Positions 6,461 through 8,821 of a stretch of 8,821 nt of DNA are shown in pieces. Below the pieces are notes generated by a model. The model had not been told where the DNA came from. It did not search any database and saw only the letters and a list, made by a program, of their open reading frames with translations. Position numbers and translations under genes: made by a program. How positions within the stretch are numbered: the first letter of the stretch is position 1; the number at the start of each line of letters is the position of its first letter. Origin of the DNA: Candidatus Accumulibacter iunctus (GTDB lineage Bacteria; Pseudomonadota; Gammaproteobacteria; Burkholderiales; Rhodocyclaceae). The stretch covers positions 1-8,821 of the forward strand of contig DDUX01000067.1 of the NCBI GenBank assembly GCA_002345025.1, read 5' to 3'.

Positions 6461-7963
6461 ATGAAAACAGGAAACCGCTCGCAACCGCTCTATCGTTCCG
6501 ACGCCTTGCGCAGCATCGAGGCGCTGGCGGCAGAACAGCCGCTGATGCAGCGCGCCGGACTCGCCGCCGCCGAATTGGCGACCTCGCTCTGTCGTCTGCA
6601 GGGGGCGGCGCTGCTGATCCTCGCCGGACCCGGCAACAACGGCGGCGATGCCTTCGTTGCCGCGCGTCACCTGCGTGAACGCCGCTTCGCCGTCAGTCTG
6701 GTCTTTGCCGGCGAGGTTGGCCGCCTGCCGCCGGATGCGGCGGCGGCGTGCAAGCGCTTCCTCGATGACGGTGGCACACTGCTCGACGGCATTCCAGCCG
6801 GTCAGCGCTGGGCGATGATCATCGACGGTCTCTTCGGCATCGGCCTGCAGCGGCCGATCGCCGGCCGCTACGGCGAACTCGTCCTGGCAGCCAACACGCT
6901 CGCCGCCCACGACCGCTGTCCGCTGCTCGCGCTCGACTGCCCGAGTGGCCTCGACGCGGACACCGGCAGGCTCTGCGGTACGACCATACGGGCGACGCAC
7001 ACGATCAGCTTCATTGCCAGCAAGCCTGGGCTGCACACCGGCGACGGTCCGGACCACTGCGGCACGATCTCGGTGGCACCGCTCGACCTCGACGCCGAAC
7101 GCCTGACGAAGGCGACTGCGCGCACCGTTGGCGTGGACCTGCTGCTCGATCAACTGCGGCCGCGTGCGCGCAACTCGCACAAGGGCAGCAACGGCGGCGC
7201 CGGCATCCTCGGCGGTGCGCCGAGCATGCTCGGCGCAGTCTTTCTCGCCGGCCGCGCTGCACTGCGTCTGGGCAGTGGCCGTGTCTATCTCGGACTGCTC
7301 GACCGGCAGGCGCCGGCGATCGACCCGCTGCAGCCTGAACTGATGCTGCGGCAGCCGGAGGCGCTGCTGGCGGCGCCGCTGACGGCGCTGGCCTGCGGCC
7401 CGGGACTGGGTGGCAGTGACGAGGCTCGGGAATGGTTGTGGCGTGCCTGTTCGCTGCCGCTGCCGCTGCTGCTCGATGCCGACGCGCTGAACCTGCTCGG
7501 CGCCGAGGCGAGCCTGCGGCAGGCGCTGCTGACGCGCGGCGCGCCGACGCTGCTCAGTCCGCATCCGACCGAGGCCGCCCGCCTGCTCGACTGTGATACT
7601 GCTGCCGTGCAGGCCGATCGGCCGGGTGCTGCCGTGGAACTCGCCGCCCGCTATGGCGCGCTGACGGTGCTCAAAGGCTGTGGCAGCGTCGTTGCGGCGC
7701 CCGGCGGGCAGTGGTTCGTCAATACCAGCGGCAACCCCGGTCTGGCGACTGCCGGTACCGGCGATGTCCTCAGCGGCTTCATCGTCGCGCTGCTGGCACA
7801 GGGCTGGCCGGCGCTCGAAGCCATGCTGGCGGCGGTGCACCTGCACGGCGTCGCGGCCGACGAACGGGTTGCCGGCGGTTGTGGACCCGTCGGACTGACC
7901 GCCAGCGAGATCATCGACAGCGCGCGCTCGGCGTTCAACCGCTGGATCGCGCGTGCTCGCTAG
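6461..7963 (+). CDS. nnr: Bifunctional NAD(P)H-hydrate epimerase / ADP-dependent NAD(P)H-hydrate dehydratase
   Basis: A 500-residue metabolite-repair enzyme, close to the roughly 515 residues of E. coli Nnr (YjeF). It repairs hydrated NADH and NADPH: the N-terminal half interconverts the R and S forms, and the C-terminal half dehydrates S-NAD(P)HX using ADP. The YjeF_N domain (about 10-215) shows GPGNNGGD (56-63), DGLFGIG (122-128) and DCPSGLDADTG (159-169). The ribokinase-like dehydratase domain (about 225-495) shows GSNGGAGILGG (242-252), GPGLGG (313-318), LDADALN (338-344), SPHPTEAARLL (366-376) and NTSGNPGLATAGTGDVLSG (421-439), which contains the catalytic-type aspartate at 434. Both halves look intact. 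The start is chosen from AGGAAA just upstream and from the family N-terminus. It overlaps the next gene by 11 bases, implying co-translation. Moonlighting annotations of the YjeF family as a sugar kinase are outdated. Confidence 0.96.
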   Translation: MKTGNRSQPLYRSDALRSIEALAAEQPLMQRAGLAAAELATSLCRLQGAALLILAGPGNNGGDAFVAARHLRERRFAVSLVFAGEVGRLPPDAAAACKRFLDDGGTLLDGIPAGQRWAMIIDGLFGIGLQRPIAGRYGELVLAANTLAAHDRCPLLALDCPSGLDADTGRLCGTTIRATHTISFIASKPGLHTGDGPDHCGTISVAPLDLDAERLTKATARTVGVDLLLDQLRPRARNSHKGSNGGAGILGGAPSMLGAVFLAGRAALRLGSGRVYLGLLDRQAPAIDPLQPELMLRQPEALLAAPLTALACGPGLGGSDEAREWLWRACSLPLPLLLDADALNLLGAEASLRQALLTRGAPTLLSPHPTEAARLLDCDTAAVQADRPGAAVELAARYGALTVLKGCGSVVAAPGGQWFVNTSGNPGLATAGTGDVLSGFIVALLAQGWPALEAMLAAVHLHGVAADERVAGGCGPVGLTASEIIDSARSAFNRWIARAR

Positions 7964-8821
7964 CCGCGGCAACGAGCGACTGCCGGCTTCCGGCGTCCTC
8001 TTCTGCCTGCTGGCGCTGTTCCTGTTCTCCGCTCTCGACGCGACGGCGAAGTACCTGAGTACGTTCCTCGCCGTGCCGCTGCTGGTCTGGGCACGCTATC
8101 TGGTGCAGTTGCTGCTCATGCTGCTGAGCGTTGCGCCGCGTCTCGGGCGCAGCATCCTGCTCACCCGCCGGCCGGGCTTGATGGCGCTGCGAGGCGTCAC
8201 CCTGGCCGGCGTGACGCTGCTTGGCCAGATGGCGCTGACGACCCTGCCGCTCGCCGAGACGACGGCGCTGGTCTTCGTCGCCCCGCTGCTGGTGGCTCTG
8301 CTCGCCGGTCCGCTGTTGCATGAGCGGGTCGGGCTGCGCACCTGGCTGGCGACCGTCGCCGGCTTCTGCGGCGTCCTGCTGATCGCGCGGCCCGATGGCA
8401 GCCTGAGTCCTGCCGGCGTGGCCTGCGCGCTGGGCGCGGCTCTCTTCTACGCTGCCTACCAGATCCTGACGCGCATGCTGGTCGCCAGTGAACCGCCGCT
8501 CCGCCTGCTGTTCCATACCGCGCTGTTCGGCACGCTGGCGCTGCTGCCACTGCTGCCATTCCATTGGGACGGGCGGCTGCCGACTCCGGGGCAAGGGCTG
8601 CTGATCGTCTCGCTCGGGGTCTACGGCGGCGTCGGCCACTTCCTGCTGATCCGTGCCTTCCAGCAGACTCCGGCATCGCTGTTGTCGCCACTGCTCTACG
8701 TGCAGCTGGTCTGGGCAACCCTGCTTGGCTGGCTGGTCTTTGCCCAGCTACCGGATGCGCTGACGACGACAGGCATGCTGATCATCGGCGCTGCCGGGCT
8801 CAGTCTCGCGGTCGGTGGTCG
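7953..8821 (+). CDS. DMT-superfamily transporter, two EamA domains (3' end outside window)
   Basis: This frame stays open from a GTG at 7953 to the window edge, giving 289 complete residues. Family members are about 290-300 residues, so only the last few are missing. It has about ten hydrophobic segments in two EamA repeats (about 14-146 and 153-289). The first repeat carries LPLAETTALVFVAPLLVALL (98-117) and HERVG (123-127). The second carries the matching PASLLSPLLYVQLVWATLLG (240-259). The usual GE after this second motif is replaced by FAQLPD (263-268). DMT carriers export or import small metabolites such as amino acids or nucleotide-related compounds, and the substrate here cannot be told. 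The GTG overlaps the end of nnr by 11 bases with only a weak GGA 6 bases before it, which suggests translational coupling. A different start nearby is possible, but the first membrane segment begins at about residue 14, so the protein core is unaffected. Confidence 0.88.
   Translation, partial: MLASRGNERLPASGVLFCLLALFLFSALDATAKYLSTFLAVPLLVWARYLVQLLLMLLSVAPRLGRSILLTRRPGLMALRGVTLAGVTLLGQMALTTLPLAETTALVFVAPLLVALLAGPLLHERVGLRTWLATVAGFCGVLLIARPDGSLSPAGVACALGAALFYAAYQILTRMLVASEPPLRLLFHTALFGTLALLPLLPFHWDGRLPTPGQGLLIVSLGVYGGVGHFLLIRAFQQTPASLLSPLLYVQLVWATLLGWLVFAQLPDALTTTGMLIIGAAGLSLAVGG

Noticed and set aside
6368..7972. 534-residue antisense frame opposite nnr as a gene
   Set aside because: Same phase and explanation as the frame opposite purL. 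The nnr motifs on the plus strand are unmistakable.
7935..8639. Gln/Arg-rich antisense frame opposite the transporter
   Set aside because: It is codon-aligned with the transporter. Its Gln/Arg richness is the complement of Leu (CTG) and Ala/Pro codons, and the plus strand shows clear EamA repeats.

Overview
The window is a chromosomal housekeeping segment from a GC-rich betaproteobacterium. The protein families, the gene order yciB-yciI-bolA-parvulin next to purL, and the codon use suggest Rhodocyclales (an Accumulibacter- or Dechloromonas-like organism). That placement is inferred from remembered family sequences, not from a search. There are no mobile elements, phage genes, CRISPR arrays, tRNAs or rRNAs.

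Layout: positions 1-121 are an extreme low-complexity block, G-rich on the left and C-rich on the right. It looks like a contig-end or sequencing artefact rather than biology. Positions 125-2123 (+) hold four tightly packed genes: yciB (inner-membrane septation/envelope protein), yciI (small ferredoxin-fold protein), a BolA-family regulator/Fe-S protein and an exported parvulin-type peptidyl-prolyl isomerase. They end at a good rho-independent terminator (2148-2174). Converging on that terminator from the other strand is purL (6201-2191), a full-length 1336-residue formylglycinamidine ribonucleotide synthetase with intact glutaminase residues. A short divergent intergenic region (6202-6460) carries a perfect -10 box for purL and a weaker candidate for the rightward unit. 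The rightward unit is nnr (6461-7963), the bifunctional NAD(P)HX epimerase/dehydratase. An overlapping DMT/EamA-family transporter (7953 to the window end) follows and is cut only in its last few residues.

How the genes relate: the first operon groups cell-envelope and stress functions (septation protein, BolA, periplasmic foldase). purL is a single-gene de novo purine unit. nnr repairs damaged NAD(P)H and may be translationally coupled to the transporter, whose substrate cannot be told from sequence. I found no convincing undescribed system. The items most worth a second look are the anomalous left edge, two insertions in PurL relative to the E. coli enzyme as I remember it, the lack of a Shine-Dalgarno at purL, the nnr/transporter overlap, and very long codon-aligned antisense open frames that have a simple compositional explanation.
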